Shown: positions 6,016 through 13,557, counted from the stretch's first letter. The stretch: DNA of 18,988 nucleotides from Palsa-661 sp035535015 (GCA_035535015.1 DATLQU010000013.1:1-18988), one strand, 5' to 3'. Program-made: numbers and translations. Notes: a model not told the origin generated them from the letters alone.

Positions 6016-7652
6016 GCGGCAACCCTCCCGAGGACCCGGCGGCCCCTGCCGATCTGCGGTTCGGGGCCTTCTCCTCGCATCCCCCCTGGCTCGTCGATCC
6101 CGACGACCTCTCCTGGACCGTCGGTATCGACGCGCTGCGGGCGCGCCAGCGGGCCCAGGCCCCTCTGCTCACCCGCCGGCGACGGCTTCCCCCCGGCGTC
6201 CGCGTGGTGCGGGTGGGGGCGGTGCTGGGCACGGCGGTGGCCGGCTGGGCGCTGACCGAACGCCGGGGGACGCGGCCGCAGTCGCGGACGGGGCTGTCGC
6301 GTCGGCTGCGCAAGGCCTTCGAAGCACTGGGACCGTCGTACATCAAGTTGGGCCAGATCATCTCGTCCGGTGAGGGGCTCTTCCCCGAGGAGCTGGTGGG
6401 CGAGTTCCGGCTGCTGCGCGACCGGGTACCGGCCGAATCGTTCGAGGTGGTCCGACGGATCATCGAAGAGGACCTCGGTCAACCGCTCGACGCGCTCTTC
6501 GCCTCGGTCGATCCGGTGCCGCTGGCGGCGGCGTCCATCGCCCAGGTCCACGCCGCCCGGCTCCCTAGCGGAGAGGGCGTGGTCATCAAGGTGCAGCGGC
6601 CCACCGTGGCCCAGATCGTCCGACGCGACCTGGCCGCCATGAGCTGGCTGGCGCCTCTGCTGGTGGGGCGGATCCCGGTGGCCGCCCTGGCCAACCCGCC
6701 CGCCCTGGTGGAGTTGTTCGGCGAGACGATCGTGGAGGAGCTCGACTTCCGGTTGGAAGCGCAGAACATGCTCGACGTGGCCCGGGTGCTGGCCGAGACG
6801 GGCCAGACCGCTCTCGTGGTCCCCCGTCCCCACCCCCGGCTGGTGACGCGGCGGGTGCTCGTGATGGAACGGCTCGAGGGCTTCCGCTGGGGAGACGCCC
6901 AGTCCATGCGCGATGCCGGCATCGACACCGAAGCCGTCTTGCGCGCCGCGCTGATCGCCTTCCTCGAGGGGGCGCTTCTCTACGGCGTCTTCCACGGCGA
7001 CCTGCACGGGGGGAACCTGTTCGTGCAGGCCGACGGCCGGGTGGCGCTGCTCGACTTCGGGATCACCGGCCGGCTGAACGAGACCGAGAGGGTGGCGCTG
7101 CTGCGGCTGGTGATGACGGCGGCGGCGGCCGACATCCCCGGACAGATCGGCGCGCTGCGCGACCTGGGAGCGCTGCCGGTGGGGATCGACGTCGACACCG
7201 TCATCCGCGACCTGGGACTCGACCGGCCCACCATCGACCCCACCACCCTCACGGCGGAGGAGATCACGGCCGAACTGCGGGCCATCACTACCGCCCTTCT
7301 CGGCTACGGGGCGCGGATGCCCAAGGAGCTGATGCTCTACGTGAAGGACATGGTCTTCCTCGACGGGGCCATGGCGTCCATGGCCCCCACCGTCGACGTG
7401 CTGGCCGAGATCGTGGCCGTGGTCATGTACTTCCACGAGCACCACGGCGAGCGGATCGCCCGGGAGATGGGCCTGGCCGCCGGGGCCGTCCCTTCGGTCG
7501 ACCTCGACGGCATCCGGGCCTCGTTCGGGATCACCGAACCGGTCGACTCTCTGACCTACCAGGAGCTGCAGGAGCGTCGTGATCTGATCCGGCGCCGGAT
7601 GGAGCAGCACCAGAAGGCCCGACGCCGTCGTCGCTTCCGGCGCCGTCACTGA
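6012..7652 (+). CDS. ABC1/UbiB (AarF-type) atypical protein kinase-like protein
   Basis: A 546-residue member of the ABC1/ADCK/UbiB family, which supports isoprenoid-quinone metabolism and other lipid processes in many organisms; the exact substrate in actinobacteria is not settled. The hallmark KxGQ motif is intact (K112-L-G-Q115), the alanine-rich nucleotide loop reads LAAASIAQVH (about 174-184), the VIKVQRP lysine is K193, the catalytic loop is H328-GDLHGGN and the metal-binding DFG is 348-350. In many relatives the catalytic loop reads HxDxHPGN; here the proline is glycine. The C-terminus is extremely basic (arginine-rich last 15 residues), perhaps for membrane contact. It starts at a GTG overlapping the fabF stop and shares one base with the next gene, so it is firmly in the fab operon, an uncommon partner for fabF. 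Confidence 0.9.
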   Translation: MSGNPPEDPAAPADLRFGAFSSHPPWLVDPDDLSWTVGIDALRARQRAQAPLLTRRRRLPPGVRVVRVGAVLGTAVAGWALTERRGTRPQSRTGLSRRLRKAFEALGPSYIKLGQIISSGEGLFPEELVGEFRLLRDRVPAESFEVVRRIIEEDLGQPLDALFASVDPVPLAAASIAQVHAARLPSGEGVVIKVQRPTVAQIVRRDLAAMSWLAPLLVGRIPVAALANPPALVELFGETIVEELDFRLEAQNMLDVARVLAETGQTALVVPRPHPRLVTRRVLVMERLEGFRWGDAQSMRDAGIDTEAVLRAALIAFLEGALLYGVFHGDLHGGNLFVQADGRVALLDFGITGRLNETERVALLRLVMTAAAADIPGQIGALRDLGALPVGIDVDTVIRDLGLDRPTIDPTTLTAEEITAELRAITTALLGYGARMPKELMLYVKDMVFLDGAMASMAPTVDVLAEIVAVVMYFHEHHGERIAREMGLAAGAVPSVDLDGIRASFGITEPVDSLTYQELQERRDLIRRRMEQHQKARRRRRFRRRH

Positions 7653-8761
7653 TGGGCATGGCTCCCCCGTCACCGTCGGCCGACCGGGGTTCGGCGGCAC
7701 CCGAGGTGTCGGGGCTGCGGCGAACGATCGGACGCGAGGCGGCGTTTCTGCGCCGTGCCGTGCGTAAGCCGAGTCTCTGGCGGCGTCGGCTGCGGCGGAC
7801 GCTGTCGCCCAAGGTGGCCTTCGTCGACCGCCAGGGCGACCCGGGCCGGTCCCTGCTGGTGGTGGGCAGTGCCCGCAGCGGCACCACCTGGTTGGCCGAG
7901 CTCCTGACCGAGGCGCTGCACTGCCGATTCATCTTCGAGCCGCTGCACAACGACTACGTCCCCGCCGCCCGACCGGTCCTCTTCGGCCAGTACCTCGACC
8001 CACAACCCGGCGTCGTGGCCGATCCGGCCGTGGCCGACGTCCTCGACCGGGTGCTCACGGGGCGGTTGCGCAGTCGTTGGTCCGACGAGTACAACACCGT
8101 CCGGCTCCCCCGGTCCCGGCTGATCAAGGAGATCCGGGCCACCAATCTGCTGCCCTGGCTGGCCATCCGCTATCCCCGGACACCCATCGTCTACATCCTG
8201 CGCCACCCCGTGCCCAGTGCCTGGTCGGTGACCGAACTCGGATGGCCCGACCGTCTCGAGCAATTCCTCTCCCAGGATGCGCTTCGGCGCGGACCCCTGG
8301 CCCCGTTCGCCACGCTGATCGCCGAGGCGGAGAACTCCCCCGATCCCTTCTCCCGCTTCGTCCTGCGCTGGTGCCTCGAGAACGCCGTCCCCACCTCGCT
8401 GCTCGATCCCGCCCGGGTCTGTGTCGTGTTCTACGAGCACCTCGTCACCGACCCGGGCCGTGAACTACGACGGCTGAGCGAGTATCTCGGGACCTTCACC
8501 CCGGGCCCGTGGGAGATGCACCCGGGGGTGCCCGCCGGCCTGGACAGGCCGTCGCACACCAACTACCGCGACACCCCCGTGGCCTCCGGTGCGGCCCGGC
8601 TGGGGGACTGGCTCGATGCGGTGGCGCCCTCGCAGGTCGACGCCGCCATGGCCCTCGTCCGCGGCTTCGGTCTCGACCGGCTCTACGGCCGGTCGACCGA
8701 GCCCCTCGTGGCCCCCGACGCCGTGCTCCGTGGGCCACCGCCGGGACCGTCGCACCCTTAG
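7652..8761 (+). CDS. Sulfotransferase-family protein
   Basis: A 369-residue protein with the two PAPS-binding signatures of sulfotransferases: a 5'-phosphosulfate loop VVGSARSGTTWLAELL (about residues 68-83) and a 3'-phosphate motif YILRHPVPSAWSV (about 180-193). The segment VCVVFYEHLVTDP followed by LRRLSEYLG matches the late conserved helix of the family. It should move sulfate from PAPS to a hydroxyl or amine of an acceptor that cannot be named from sequence. There is no transmembrane segment; the N-terminal 55 residues are very basic (RRTIGR to RRLRRTL). The ATG shares one base with the stop of the ABC1 gene. The TAG stop straddles the left boundary of an insertion sequence: TA comes from the target duplication and G from the element. 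Joining the two flanks gives the same TAG, so the protein was not changed. Confidence 0.85.
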   Translation: MGMAPPSPSADRGSAAPEVSGLRRTIGREAAFLRRAVRKPSLWRRRLRRTLSPKVAFVDRQGDPGRSLLVVGSARSGTTWLAELLTEALHCRFIFEPLHNDYVPAARPVLFGQYLDPQPGVVADPAVADVLDRVLTGRLRSRWSDEYNTVRLPRSRLIKEIRATNLLPWLAIRYPRTPIVYILRHPVPSAWSVTELGWPDRLEQFLSQDALRRGPLAPFATLIAEAENSPDPFSRFVLRWCLENAVPTSLLDPARVCVVFYEHLVTDPGRELRRLSEYLGTFTPGPWEMHPGVPAGLDRPSHTNYRDTPVASGAARLGDWLDAVAPSQVDAAMALVRGFGLDRLYGRSTEPLVAPDAVLRGPPPGPSHP

Positions 8762-8776
8762 TACGTGTTTCATAAC
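8761..8776 (+). repeat. Left terminal inverted repeat of the insertion sequence
   Basis: GTACGTGTTTCATAAC, 16 bp, perfect match to the right end in inverted orientation. It is preceded by TTA, the target duplication. Confidence 0.93.
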
Positions 8777-8848
8777 TCATAGATCGGTCGAGTCCGTTCG
8801 ACGGTTCTCGTTCTGTCACAGAGCGAGAGAAAGTTTCGAAAATCGCGC

Positions 8849-9778
8849 GTGACCAGCGCGAATGCAGTCGCGCGGTGCTCGCGATTTGTGCGCAGACGTG
8901 TTGCACTTGTCTTTGTGGCGGCGAAGCGCCGGTATCCGAGTGATCTGACCGATCGCCAGTGGGCGATCGTCGAGCCGCTCTTGCCCGAGGTGAAGGCGAA
9001 AGGACCGGGGGGTCGCCCGCTCGAGCACTCCAAGCGCGAGATCGTCAACGCCGTCTTGTACGTGACGCGCAGCGGCTGCTCGTGGCGCATGCTGCCCACG
9101 GACTTCCCGCCGTGGCAGACGGTGTACCGCTACTTCGCCGCCTGGCGTGACGACGGGACCGTCGACCTGGTGCACGACACACTGCGCGACGAGGTGCGCA
9201 CGAGGTCGAAGAAGAGAGCCGGCGGGACTCGCAAGGCCAACCCGAGCGCCGGCATCGTCGACTCGCAGTCGCTCCGGGGGGCGGACACCGTGGGGGCCGA
9301 GACCCGCGGCTATGACGCGGGCAAGAAAGTGCAAGGCAGAAAGCGCCACATCGTCACCGACACGCTCGGGCTCCTGCTCGTGGTGATGGTCACCGCGGCG
9401 TCGGTCCAAGACCGCGACGGAGGGGCCGAGATCTTCAAGCGCGTCCACAAGCTCTTTCCTTCGCTGCGCCACGTCTTCGCCGACGGCGGCTACGCCGGAC
9501 GGCTCGTGGCCAGGGCCAAGCGGTACTGGAAGCTCACCGTCGAGGTGGTCTCCAAGCCAGCTGGCCAGCGCGGATTTGCGGTGCTGCCGAGGCGCTGGGT
9601 GGTGGAGCGGACCTTCTCCTGGCTCGTGCGCTGGCGCCGCTTGGTACGCGACTACGAACGGTTGCCCGAGACTCATGAGGCGTTCGTCAAGTGGGCCATG
9701 ATCGGCCTGATGCTCAACCGGCTGGCGCGGCCACCCGGTCCGCGGCCATGGGCGAGCAAGCGAAGACGGCGGTTATGA
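8849..9778 (+). CDS. IS5-type DDE transposase
   Basis: Cut-and-paste transposase of the IS5 group that begins with the characteristic RRYPSDLTDRQWAIVEPLLP stretch, has the middle GGRP...REIVNAVLYVTRSGCSWRMLP block, and carries a DDE triad at D138 (IVDSQS), D212 (FADGGY) and E253 (VVERTF), numbered from the GTG at 8849. The E region continues as SWLVRWRRL...DYE, the usual IS5 pattern. The start is uncertain: GTG 8849 lies in the loop of a hairpin (TCGCGC 8843-8848 with GCGCGA 8856-8861), whereas GTG 8915 would start MAAKRRYPSD, the usual N-terminus of the group. Neither has a good ribosome binding site, as is common for transposases held at low expression. Confidence 0.9.
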   Translation: MTSANAVARCSRFVRRRVALVFVAAKRRYPSDLTDRQWAIVEPLLPEVKAKGPGGRPLEHSKREIVNAVLYVTRSGCSWRMLPTDFPPWQTVYRYFAAWRDDGTVDLVHDTLRDEVRTRSKKRAGGTRKANPSAGIVDSQSLRGADTVGAETRGYDAGKKVQGRKRHIVTDTLGLLLVVMVTAASVQDRDGGAEIFKRVHKLFPSLRHVFADGGYAGRLVARAKRYWKLTVEVVSKPAGQRGFAVLPRRWVVERTFSWLVRWRRLVRDYERLPETHEAFVKWAMIGLMLNRLARPPGPRPWASKRRRRL

Positions 9779-9787
9779 AACACGTAC
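9772..9787 (-). repeat. Right terminal inverted repeat of the insertion sequence
   Basis: GTTATGAAACACGTAC, the exact complement of the left end. It contains the transposase stop codon (9776-9778) and is followed by TTA at 9788-9790. Confidence 0.93.
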
Positions 9788-9797
9788 TTAGACCGAG

Positions 9798-9826
9798 CGC
9801 CCCACCCGGCGACGCCCCACCCGGCG
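9798..9826. repeat. 14-bp direct repeat CGCCCCACCCGGCG, two copies at 15-bp period
   Basis: Perfect copies at 9798-9811 and 9813-9826 in the short space between convergent genes, immediately right of the insertion sequence. The region is also partly self-complementary (CCCAC near 9816-9820 with GTGGG at 9836-9840) and may serve as a terminator for the convergent sulfotransferase genes, but there is no T run. Confidence 0.6.
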
Positions 9827-9837
9827 CGCCCCGGCGT

Positions 9838-9863
9838 GGGTCAACGCGGGCGGGTCAACGCGG
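9838..9863. repeat. 12-bp direct repeat GGGTCAACGCGG, two copies at 14-bp period
   Basis: Copies at 9838-9849 and 9852-9863. The first overlaps the stop codon of the minus-strand sulfotransferase and the second lies in its last codons, so a small duplication may have reshaped the protein end. Confidence 0.6.
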
Positions 9864-10797
9864 CGCGGGTCCTCCACAGACCGGTCACCAACCGGACACC
9901 GCGCGACCGCAGCAGCGAGGCGTGGGCGATGTGGAGCGTCTCGAGCTGGCGCGCCAGGTCCAGGATCTCGTTCACCCATTCGGGCTCGGGGCCGATCTCC
10001 GGCGCCTTCCACGACGGGTGGTAGCCCTGTCGCTCCCGCAACGCCTCGAGCACCAGCCAGGCTCCGGCGGCCGGACCCGGCGGGGGTGCCGAGGCGGCGA
10101 CGTGGTGACGGAGATCGCGCTGCACGAACTCCTCGGCGCCGCGGCGGCGTTTCGGTTCGATGACCACGCCTTGCTGGCCGAGGAAATCCGCCAACGCGCC
10201 GCACCAGGCGGTGGGGTCGCCCACCATCTGGTCGAAGTCGACGGCGATGGTGGGAAGGCCGACGAGGTTGTGGGCGGCGGCGCGTACGTAGCGCTCCCAG
10301 GCGGCCAGCCCGTGGACCAGCGGCAGACCGCTGCGGGCCCGCAACGATGTGGCCACGGCCACGGGATCGCGAAAGACGAAGACCGCTGCCGTGGGGGGAT
10401 CGATCACCGTCCGCCAGAAGGGCAGGGTGATACAGGAGCGGGGGTCCTTCCAGGCGATGGGCCGGGTGCCGACATCGGGGCCGAAGCTGGCCCGGAAGCG
10501 TCGCGCCGCCTCCGGGCGCCACGCCTCCAGGGCGGCGTCGTCCTGCCAGCCGTCGAGGAGCGCGGGCGGCGAGAACAGCAGGCCCCCGAAGTGCCGGAAG
10601 AGCCGGTTGTTCATCTGCACCAGGCTCCGGCTCTCGAAGTGGCCGAGCTCGTTGTCGGCGCTGGCCGGAATCAGGTCGTCCTCCACGGGCATGCCCAGAC
10701 CCAGCCGGCCGAGGAGCCCGGTGGTGGCCGAGGTGCCGCTGCGGTGCATCCCGATGACATGGATGCAGACGTCCCCCGAGGCCATCGGGCCCAGCAT
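9841..10797 (-). CDS. Sulfotransferase-like protein (second, distinct type)
   Basis: 318 residues. The N-terminal P-loop-like HVIGMHRSGTSATTGLLG (residues 13-30) is the sulfotransferase 5'-phosphosulfate site in the form seen in sulfotransferase-family proteins of surface polysaccharide clusters. It is followed by IAWKDPRSCITLPFW and the 3'-phosphate motif VFVFRDPVAVATSLRAR. There is little similarity to the sulfotransferase at 7652 beyond these motifs, so it is not a local duplicate. The C-terminal 60 residues are helical with a leucine-rich stretch (WVNEILDLARQLETLH). The start ATG is five bases beyond the stop of the glycosyltransferase gene, so the two form an operon and may modify the same glycan or glycolipid. 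M5 is an alternative start. Confidence 0.8.
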   Translation of the reverse strand: MLGPMASGDVCIHVIGMHRSGTSATTGLLGRLGLGMPVEDDLIPASADNELGHFESRSLVQMNNRLFRHFGGLLFSPPALLDGWQDDAALEAWRPEAARRFRASFGPDVGTRPIAWKDPRSCITLPFWRTVIDPPTAAVFVFRDPVAVATSLRARSGLPLVHGLAAWERYVRAAAHNLVGLPTIAVDFDQMVGDPTAWCGALADFLGQQGVVIEPKRRRGAEEFVQRDLRHHVAASAPPPGPAAGAWLVLEALRERQGYHPSWKAPEIGPEPEWVNEILDLARQLETLHIAHASLLRSRGVRLVTGLWRTRAALTRPR

Positions 10798-10802
10798 AAG
10801 AT

Positions 10803-11849
10803 CTATTCGGTGGGACTGAGGGTCCGGCTCTCATGCCAGGCCGCTTTGGCCGCCTCGACCTCCTCCGGTTGGTACCAACGCCGTCCGGAGACGGGACCGG
10901 TCCACGGGGTCGGCGCCACACCCCGGTTGGCGTCGCGGATGCGGAGATTGTCAACGTCGGTCCAGCGCTGCGCGTAGATGGCGTCGAGCGATGCGTATCT
11001 CTTACCGATCTCGGTATTGCCGATCGAGTGGTTGTAGCTGTTGCGACCCACCCCACCGCACAGAAGATCCAATCGCCGCCGGGTGACGCCCTCCTCGCGG
11101 TACTGCACGTGGTGGGTGACGATCCCCCCCACCGGTTCGAGCAGTGGTGCGGGATTCATGGTGTTGGCGCTGTGGAATCCGATGATGCTCATGGCGAAGG
11201 GACCGGTGATGTCGAAACGCTGCAGCGGATGCTTGAAGTGCCACTGTTCGCAGAAGCGGGGAAGCACCCGGATGTAGTGCTCGCACAGGGGTTGGAAGTC
11301 GAGCGGGTGGAAGCCGGGCAGGTACTCGGGCTTGCTGTTCGGGTAGTGGTTGTAGAAGGTGCTCCCCACCAGCCGGAACCGGCGATCGAGAGTCCGCAGG
11401 TAGTCGAGGATGGTCATCCCGTCGGGACCTTCGGGGAACTCGTCGGCATCGAGCCACAGCCACCAGACGTGCTCGGCCCCGCTGGCCAGCGACTCCCGGG
11501 CCACCACCCCGTTCATGAAGAGCACCCGGATGTGCTCCTCGTAGACCTGGGTCTCGAAGGATTCGACCAGGGTGGCCCCGGCGGACACGGCCCGCTCGAC
11601 GGTGGCGTCGGTGCTGGCGTTGTCGACCAGGAACACCTTCTCCACCCCCTGGGCGAAGGCATTTCTCACCGTGGCCTCGACCACGTCCTGCTCCATCCAG
11701 GTGCCGAGCACGGCGAAGAAGCGGAAGGAGTCCAGCCGATCGGGAACGACCGGATTGGGCTCGGCCGCCACCAGACGGTTCTGCTTGGTCCGACCGAGAG
11801 CCCGGCGTACGGTTCGCCGTACTTTGCGCACGAGACGACGCCGACGCAT
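10803..11849 (-). CDS. Glycosyltransferase, family 2-like (GT-A fold)
   Basis: 348 residues. After a very basic N-terminus of about 25 residues (RRRRLVRKVRRTVRRALGR), the GT-A nucleotide-sugar fold is visible: FFAVLGTWMEQDVVEATVRNA, FLVDNASTDATVERA (the D-N-x-S-x-D family 2 pattern) and WWLWLDADEFP, the DAD metal-binding motif near residue 133. The following FYNHYPNSKPEYLPGF and HPLQRFDITGPFAM with conserved histidines (THHVQYREEG) match the branch of family 2-like enzymes found in polysaccharide and glycolipid clusters. No transmembrane segment is seen. The basic tail may tether it to the membrane surface. It is the first gene of a two-gene minus-strand unit with the sulfotransferase downstream; only a weak ribosome binding site (GGAGGGTGA, too far) precedes the ATG. 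Confidence 0.82.
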   Translation of the reverse strand: MRRRRLVRKVRRTVRRALGRTKQNRLVAAEPNPVVPDRLDSFRFFAVLGTWMEQDVVEATVRNAFAQGVEKVFLVDNASTDATVERAVSAGATLVESFETQVYEEHIRVLFMNGVVARESLASGAEHVWWLWLDADEFPEGPDGMTILDYLRTLDRRFRLVGSTFYNHYPNSKPEYLPGFHPLDFQPLCEHYIRVLPRFCEQWHFKHPLQRFDITGPFAMSIIGFHSANTMNPAPLLEPVGGIVTHHVQYREEGVTRRRLDLLCGGVGRNSYNHSIGNTEIGKRYASLDAIYAQRWTDVDNLRIRDANRGVAPTPWTGPVSGRRWYQPEEVEAAKAAWHESRTLSPTE

Positions 11850-11901
11850 CAGTGAACAGTAGCAGTCACCCTCCGGGCTCCCGCCCGCCCGGCGGCCGTG
11901 T

Positions 11902-12579
11902 TCAGGTGGTTCCGGTCGCCGGCGGCGACGGCCAACCGGCGCTCGGCTGCGTTGCGCCGGGGACCGGTGGCCGCCTGGGCAGCCAGGACTTTCCGTTCGC
12001 CTGCAACGTCGTCTGATCGGTGATCCGCGTGGCCGTGGCCTTCGACCCCGACGTCGTGGCGATCACCTCGACGGTATCGCCCGACTTCACACTGCCGATA
12101 CCCGACTCACCACCGTTGACGCTCGTCGACCCGTCCACCGTGAACGTCGCCGACGTCGAGTCGGCGCTCTTCACCGTGAGCGACCATGTGCTTCCCGAGG
12201 TGTTGGTCACGTCCGCCGCCGTTCCGTTGCGGACGTCGATCGTCTCGTAGCCGTTCGGACCCTTCACCGTGTACTGGCCGTGGACGACGGCTCCTGTCCT
12301 GGGGTCGAGCCCGAAGGAGCCGCCGGCGGGACCGGCGAAGGACCCGTGGAATCGGCCACCCATACCCGATCGCGCACCGTCGTCCGGTCCCGGTGTGGTG
12401 GTGCTCGTCGATCCGGGCTGAGTGGTCGCCGGTGACGTGGCCGCCGAGGCCACCACGGTGGCTCCCACGGCGACCCCGGCCGCCCCGGCCACCACGACGA
12501 CGGCGATCACCACCCGTCGGCCGATCCCACCCGGCCGCCGCTCGGCGGCGGTCACCTCGAAGGGGTCGCTCTCGTGCAT
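11902..12579 (-). CDS. Membrane-anchored DUF5666-like protein
   Basis: 225 residues: a short cytoplasmic head (MHESDPFEVTAAERR), one transmembrane segment (about 23-45, VVIAVVVVAGAAGVAVGATVV), a Thr/Ser/Pro/Gly-rich spacer, then an extracytoplasmic beta-rich domain. The domain reads GQYTVKGPNGYETIDVRNGTAADV, WSLTVKSADSTSATFTVDG, SVKSGDTVEVIATTSGSKATATRI, which is the layout of DUF5666-like small barrel domains, namely repeated short strands with a GDTVEV turn. Its function is unknown; relatives occur in cell envelope contexts. It lies downstream of the trp genes on the same strand, 152 bp beyond trpA, and probably has its own promoter. A purine-rich AGGAAGG precedes the ATG and is part of a repeat array. 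Confidence 0.72.
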   Translation of the reverse strand: MHESDPFEVTAAERRPGGIGRRVVIAVVVVAGAAGVAVGATVVASAATSPATTQPGSTSTTTPGPDDGARSGMGGRFHGSFAGPAGGSFGLDPRTGAVVHGQYTVKGPNGYETIDVRNGTAADVTNTSGSTWSLTVKSADSTSATFTVDGSTSVNGGESGIGSVKSGDTVEVIATTSGSKATATRITDQTTLQANGKSWLPRRPPVPGATQPSAGWPSPPATGTT

Positions 12580-12590
12580 GACCGGTCCTT

Positions 12591-12650
12591 CCTGATCTGT
12601 CGCCGGTGCGCCTGATCTGTCGCCGGTGCGCCTGATCTGTCACCGGTGCG
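12591..12650 (-). repeat. 20-bp tandem repeat, three copies, just upstream of the DUF5666-like gene
   Basis: CCTGATCTGTCGCCGGTGCG at 12591-12610 and 12611-12630 is followed by a third copy with one change at 12631-12650. On the coding strand the last copy abuts the ribosome binding site, 11 bp from the ATG. The unit is close to two helical turns long, so copies present the same face to a DNA-binding protein, and copy number could change by slippage. Confidence 0.9.
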
Positions 12651-12731
12651 CCGACGAGCGCCGACGGGTCCTCTTCGCATGAACGTACGCCCGCCACCTG
12701 TGTGGGACCTGTGGCGCACCGTGAGAATTTC

Positions 12732-13538
12732 TCAGCGGCCGTCGATGCCGGCCCGCAGCTCGGCCACGAAGGCCGCCGCCCCGGCCGGGCCGGCCCCGTC
12801 GAGCAACCGCCGGACCAGGGCCGAACCCACCACCACCCCGTCGGCCTCGGCGCAGACCTCCGCCGCCTGGGCCGGGGTCGACACCCCGATTCCGATGCAG
12901 ACCGGGGTGTCGGTCATGGCCCGCAACCGTCCCCCCAGCTCCCGGGCGGTGGGGGCCAGCTCGGTCCGCTCCCCCGTCACCCCCATCAGCCCGATCCCGT
13001 AGACGAATCCCCGCGACCGGTCGCAGATCCGCCGGGCCCGCTGGTCAGGCGTGGACGGTGCCACCAGGAACACGGTCTCCACCCCGGCGGCGTCGGCCTC
13101 CTCACTCCAGCCGTCGGCCTCTTCCAGGGGCAGGTCGGGCACGATGGCTCCTGTCACTCCCGCAGCCACCAGGGCATCGGCGAAACGCCGGTGGCCGGCC
13201 CGGAAGACGATGTTGTAATAGGTCATGACGGCCAGGGGCACCCCGACCTCGGTCCCGGCCAGGGCGGCCAGGATGCCGGCGGGCGACGTCCCCCGGGCCA
13301 GGGCCCGCACCGACGCCTCCTGAATGACGGGCCCGTCCATCATGGGGTCGGAGAAGGGGATCCCGATCTCGATGGCGTCCGCCCCGGCGTCGGCCACGGC
13401 GTGCACGGCGTCGAGCCAGTCGTCGCCCATCCCCCCGGTGATGTAGGGCACGAGCAGCTTCCGGCCCTCGTCGCGCCGGGCCCGCAGCTGCCTCTCGAGG
13501 GGCCCCACCGTGCGGGCCGATGCCTTCACCTGGTCCAC
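12732..13538 (-). CDS. trpA: Tryptophan synthase alpha subunit
   Basis: 268 residues. Cleaves indole-3-glycerol phosphate to indole and glyceraldehyde 3-phosphate, channeling indole to TrpB. The catalytic glutamate and aspartate are present (E57 in IEIGIPFSDP, D68 in MMDGP), matching E49/D60 of the well-studied enterobacterial enzyme with an eight-residue offset. GVTGAIVPDLP, FVYGIGLMGVTGER (active-site loop) and PVCIGIGVSTPAQ are also in place. The start is a GTG at 13538-13536; a second in-frame GTG three codons later lies in the downstream copy of a 20-bp duplication. It is unusual in not directly following trpB: a sulfotransferase gene intervenes, its stop 7 bp before this start. Confidence 0.95.
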   Translation of the reverse strand: MDQVKASARTVGPLERQLRARRDEGRKLLVPYITGGMGDDWLDAVHAVADAGADAIEIGIPFSDPMMDGPVIQEASVRALARGTSPAGILAALAGTEVGVPLAVMTYYNIVFRAGHRRFADALVAAGVTGAIVPDLPLEEADGWSEEADAAGVETVFLVAPSTPDQRARRICDRSRGFVYGIGLMGVTGERTELAPTARELGGRLRAMTDTPVCIGIGVSTPAQAAEVCAEADGVVVGSALVRRLLDGAGPAGAAAFVAELRAGIDGR

Positions 13539-13557
13539 GACGCCTTCACCTGTCCCA
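13518..13557 (-). repeat. 20-bp tandem duplication across the sulfotransferase/trpA junction
   Basis: On the minus strand TGGGACAGGTGAAGGCGTCG (13557-13538) is directly followed by TGGACCAGGTGAAGGCATCG (13537-13518), 17 of 20 identical. The first copy encodes the last residues and TGA of the sulfotransferase; the second encodes the first residues of TrpA. Each contains AGGTGAAGG, which can act as ribosome binding site and GTG start. Confidence 0.85.

Larger units (their letters stand above)
8761..9787 (+). mobile_element. Insertion sequence of IS5 type, apparently complete (1027 bp)
   Basis: Bounded by perfect 16-bp terminal inverted repeats, GTACGTGTTTCATAAC at 8761-8776 and its complement at 9772-9787. 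TTA lies directly outside each end (8758-8760 and 9788-9790), a 3-bp target duplication of the TNA type typical for IS5 relatives. A single DDE transposase fills the interior, its stop codon lying inside the right inverted repeat. Intact ends, an open transposase frame and identical duplications suggest a fairly recent insertion, or at least no decay. The long leader between 8777 and 8914 is rich in inverted repeats. Confidence 0.92.

Noticed and set aside
5874..7700. 608-residue minus-strand open frame opposite the ABC1 kinase gene
   Set aside because: Histidine/glycine/proline-rich antisense translation; the plus strand carries clear family motifs and operon overlaps.
12722..12734. 13-bp palindrome TGAGAATTTCTCA at the trpA stop as a terminator
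   Set aside because: The one-base centre cannot form an RNA loop and there is no T run; it may be chance.
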